This document shows positions 21,515 through 24,010 of a stretch of DNA of 24,010 nucleotides, piece by piece. Below the pieces are notes generated by a model. That model searched no databases and had not been told where the DNA came from. It saw only the letters and a program-made list of their open reading frames with translations. Position numbers and translations under genes: made by a program. This stretch comes from Bacteroidaceae bacterium. Its GTDB lineage: Bacteria; Bacteroidota; Bacteroidia; Bacteroidales; Bacteroidaceae. How positions within the stretch are numbered: position 1 is the first letter of the stretch; the number at the start of each line of letters is the position of its first letter. Location: positions 1 through 24,010 of the forward strand of contig JAEDIG010000024.1 of NCBI GenBank assembly GCA_016292545.1, in the 5' to 3' direction.

Positions 21515-22522
21515 ATGAAAAGAAGGATTATCTATGCCCTGTGCGGATGCCTGATGATAGTGCTGGCGGGAGGCTGCAAAGGGCGCACACAGCAAACCGC
21601 CAGAAGGGCCGACACCATCACACTGGCTCCCTGCCCCCGCTTCGTGGCCGACAGCGCCATGGCCAGCATACGGCAGCAATGCGACTTTGGGCCTCGCATC
21701 ACCGGCAGCGAAGCCTCGCTGCGCTGCATGGAGTATATCATGGCCAAGTTCAGGCAATACGGGGCCGACGTGAGGCTGCAACAGGGCAACGTCACCCTCT
21801 ACGACGGCTCCACCATAAAGGCCAGCAACATCATTGCCAGCCTCAATGCCGACAACCCCGACCGCCTGCTCATCTGCGCCCACTGGGACAGCCGTCCGTG
21901 GGCCGACAACGACCCCAACGAGGCCAACCACCACACGCCCGTACTGGGCGCCAATGACGGAGCCAGCGGAGTGGCCGTGATGCTGGAAATGGCGCGTCTG
22001 ATACAGCAGTCCCCCATCCAGACGGGCATCGACTTTGTGTGCTTCGATGCAGAAGACATGGGCACACCCCGATGGGCAGAAGACGAATACGACAGCGACG
22101 ACACCTGGTGTCTGGGCTCCCGCATGTGGGCGCAGCAAGCACGCGCAGATGGCTATATGGCCCGCTACGGCATTCTGATGGACATGGTGGGCGGACGCGG
22201 CTGCACCTTTGCCCAGGAGATGGTTTCCAAGGAATTTGCAGGCCCCGTGGTGGACATGCTGTGGCAGCTGGCCGCACAGATTGGCTACAGCCACTTCTTC
22301 CCCCGCACCGAGGGTGCCTGGCTGATGGACGACCATGTGAACGTGAACCGTCTGGCACGCATTCCCTGCCTCGACATCGTTCCCTATTTCACCGACGGGC
22401 CCAGCAGCTTTGGCCCCACATGGCACACGGTGAACGACACCCCCGAGAACATCGACCCCAATGTGCTGGAAGCCGTGGGGCAAAGCATTCTTCAACTCAT
22501 TTATAACGACAACGCACAATGA
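21515..22522 (+). CDS. M28-family lipoprotein, glutaminyl-peptide cyclotransferase-like
   Basis: A 335-residue predicted lipoprotein (signal peptide with Cys21 in LAGGC). It belongs to the M28 zinc-peptidase fold, and its motifs resemble glutaminyl cyclases more than aminopeptidases: AHWDSRPWADND, GANDGASGVAVMLEMAR with the zinc Asp, FDAEDMG with the acidic pair, and GPTWHTVNDTPENID with the zinc His. Glutaminyl cyclases convert N-terminal Gln of exported proteins to pyroglutamate, which in Bacteroidota is common because many mature exported proteins begin with Gln. This assignment rests on motif likeness. It starts 51 nt after the fusion gene, and its stop overlaps the sufE start by 4 nt. 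Confidence 0.87.
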   Translation: MKRRIIYALCGCLMIVLAGGCKGRTQQTARRADTITLAPCPRFVADSAMASIRQQCDFGPRITGSEASLRCMEYIMAKFRQYGADVRLQQGNVTLYDGSTIKASNIIASLNADNPDRLLICAHWDSRPWADNDPNEANHHTPVLGANDGASGVAVMLEMARLIQQSPIQTGIDFVCFDAEDMGTPRWAEDEYDSDDTWCLGSRMWAQQARADGYMARYGILMDMVGGRGCTFAQEMVSKEFAGPVVDMLWQLAAQIGYSHFFPRTEGAWLMDDHVNVNRLARIPCLDIVPYFTDGPSSFGPTWHTVNDTPENIDPNVLEAVGQSILQLIYNDNAQ

Positions 22523-22944
22523 CTACAATCAACGAGATACAAGACGAAATCATAGAGGAGTTTTCCGACTTCGACGACTGGATGGACCGCTACCAGCTGC
22601 TCATCGACCTGGGCAACAGCCAGCAGCCACTCGACGAGAAATACAAGACCGAGCAGAACCTCATAGAAGGCTGCCAGAGCCGTGTGTGGCTACAGGCCGA
22701 CCTGGTGGACCATCGCATCCATTTCACAGCCGAAAGCGATGCTCTCATCGTGAAGGGCATTGTGGCACTGCTCATCCGTGTGCTCTCCGACCACACACCA
22801 CAGGAAATCCTCGATGCCGACCTCTATTTTATCGAGCGCATAGGGCTGAAGGACCATCTTTCGCCCACACGCAGCAACGGCCTGCTGGCCATGGTGAAGC
22901 AAATGAAACTCTATGCACTGGCCTTCAAGGCCAAGGGCTGCTAA
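22519..22944 (+). CDS. sufE: SufE-family cysteine desulfurization protein
   Basis: A 141-residue cytoplasmic protein that accepts persulfide sulfur from the cysteine desulfurase SufS for iron-sulfur cluster assembly. The acceptor cysteine is C52 in LIEGCQSRVW, and the surrounding Y-Q-L-L-I-D-L-G and K-T-E-Q-N segments are typical. Length is normal. The ATG overlaps the stop of the M28 gene (ATGA), so it is co-translated with an unrelated envelope enzyme. No other suf gene is in the window. Confidence 0.94.
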   Translation: MTTINEIQDEIIEEFSDFDDWMDRYQLLIDLGNSQQPLDEKYKTEQNLIEGCQSRVWLQADLVDHRIHFTAESDALIVKGIVALLIRVLSDHTPQEILDADLYFIERIGLKDHLSPTRSNGLLAMVKQMKLYALAFKAKGC

Positions 22945-22963
22945 AACAACAGACTCTCCAAGC

Positions 22964-23995
22964 GTGAAGATAGGAAACATTGACCTGGGCACGCAGCCTG
23001 TGCTGCTGGCTCCGATGGAGGATGTCACGGACATAGGCTTCCGCCTGCTGTGCCGGCAGATGGGTGCGGCCATGGTGTATTCCGAATTTGTGTCGAGCGA
23101 CGCGCTCATCCGCATGGTGAACAAAAGTCTGGCCAAGCTGCAGGTGATCGCCGATGAGCGACCTGTGGCCATCCAGATTTATGGCCGCGACGTGGATGCC
23201 ATGCGCGAAGCGGCACTGATCGTAGTGGAGCAGGCCCACCCCGATGTGCTCGACCTGAACTTCGGATGCCCCGTAAAGAAGGTGGCAGGCAAGGGGGCGG
23301 GTGCTGGCATGCTGCAAAACGTGCCCCAGATGCTGGCCATCACACGTGCCGTGGTGGATGCTCTGCCCCACACGCCCGTCACCGTGAAGACACGTCTGGG
23401 ATGGGACAACGACCACCGCATCATCGTAGACCTGGCCGAGCAGCTTCAGGACTGCGGCATAAAGGCACTCACCATTCACGGACGCACCCGCGCCCAGATG
23501 TACACAGGAGAAGCAGACTGGACGCTGATCGGAGAGGTGAAAAACAATCCCCGCATGCACATCCCCATCATCGGCAACGGCGACATCGACAGCGCCGAAA
23601 AGGCCCGCATGTGCTTCCACCGCTATGGTGTGGATGCCGTCATGGTGGGACGCGCCACCTTCGGCAGGCCCTGGATATTCAGGGAGATATGCCAGGGACT
23701 GGGAAAACCGTGCCCTGCCATGGCCATTTCCTCATCGCATCCCGAGATGTCGGCTGGGTGGAAACTGGATGTGCTCAAGCAGCAGGTGGTCAACAGCGTG
23801 GAGCGCATCGACGAATACCGGGGCATACTCCACGTCCGGCGCCATCTGGCCGCCAGCCCTATCTTCAAGGGCATACCCAACTTCCGCGAGACGCGCATCC
23901 GCATGCTGCGGGCAGAAACGATGGACGAGCTGTTTGCCATCATGGAGGAGACGCGGCCGCTTGTCATTAACAACCAAAACATTCCACAAAATTGA
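22964..23995 (+). CDS. dusB: tRNA-dihydrouridine synthase
   Basis: A 343-residue FMN enzyme that reduces uridines in the tRNA D-loop using NADPH. The TIM barrel begins at PVLLAPMEDVTDIGFR. The catalytic Cys is C102 in LNFGCPVKKVAGKGAGAGML. Flavin phosphate-binding segments are seen at HGRTRAQMYTG and IGNGDI, and MVGRATFGRPW closes the barrel. The C-terminal helical tRNA-binding part includes RRHLAA. The GTG at 22964 is chosen because it gives the family N-terminus (KIGNIDL) and starts 19 nt after sufE; the frame extends upstream into sufE without family-like sequence. DusB is the nearest subgroup by motif, but DusA/C assignment would need a tree. Confidence 0.92.
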   Translation: MKIGNIDLGTQPVLLAPMEDVTDIGFRLLCRQMGAAMVYSEFVSSDALIRMVNKSLAKLQVIADERPVAIQIYGRDVDAMREAALIVVEQAHPDVLDLNFGCPVKKVAGKGAGAGMLQNVPQMLAITRAVVDALPHTPVTVKTRLGWDNDHRIIVDLAEQLQDCGIKALTIHGRTRAQMYTGEADWTLIGEVKNNPRMHIPIIGNGDIDSAEKARMCFHRYGVDAVMVGRATFGRPWIFREICQGLGKPCPAMAISSSHPEMSAGWKLDVLKQQVVNSVERIDEYRGILHVRRHLAASPIFKGIPNFRETRIRMLRAETMDELFAIMEETRPLVINNQNIPQN

Positions 23996-24010
23996 AACCT
24001 ACACGTTCCC

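Overview
The window looks like chromosomal DNA from a member of Bacteroidales, most likely Prevotellaceae. Several start regions carry the Bacteroidota -7 promoter element TAnnTTTG, and leaders generally lack a Shine-Dalgarno sequence. The gene set and order (sdhC-sdhA-sdhB; mnmG-apt-uvrC-dtd-MazG-like-deoC; tandem lipoprotein FKBPs; a TGS-domain nucleoside kinase) are also those of this group. This assignment comes from gene content and motifs, not from a database search.

Layout. 1-760 (minus): the start of a secreted glycerophosphodiester phosphodiesterase that runs off the left edge. 880-4292 (minus): the sdhCAB (fumarate reductase/succinate dehydrogenase) operon, whose flavoprotein gene is broken by a frameshifting deletion near 2200. 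4462-10612 (plus): a housekeeping run for tRNA modification (mnmG), purine salvage (apt), DNA repair (uvrC), D-aminoacyl-tRNA proofreading (dtd), a MazG-like pyrophosphohydrolase and deoC. A near-perfect parS (ParB-binding) palindrome lies between mnmG and apt. 10763-11581 (plus): an OmpA-type lipoprotein.

11583-13666 is an accessory patch with visibly lower GC. It starts with a long imperfect inverted repeat. Two direct copies of a 64-bp element (three tandem 9-mers plus a 12-bp stem) bracket a compact three-gene operon, DUF3791 - DUF3990 (ADP-ribosyltransferase-like) - DUF3791, and an outer-membrane beta-barrel gene. The operon has toxin-antitoxin-like architecture and is the best candidate in the window for an under-described system.

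13707-16524 (minus): a likely operon of sirtuin, TGS/uridine-kinase-like nucleoside kinase and Fur-family regulator. 16636-19025 (plus): three tandem FKBP-type prolyl isomerases, predicted cytoplasmic, lipoprotein and periplasmic, closed by a strong terminator. 19164-23995 (plus): an Lrp/AsnC regulator coupled by a 4-bp overlap to a fused C26 glutamine-amidotransferase-fold hydrolase/M19 dipeptidase, then an M28 glutaminyl-cyclase-like lipoprotein overlapping sufE, then a tRNA-dihydrouridine synthase. The first two of these genes look like an amino-acid-responsive peptide-breakdown unit; the last two are housekeeping genes. No rRNA, tRNA, CRISPR array or transposase was seen.
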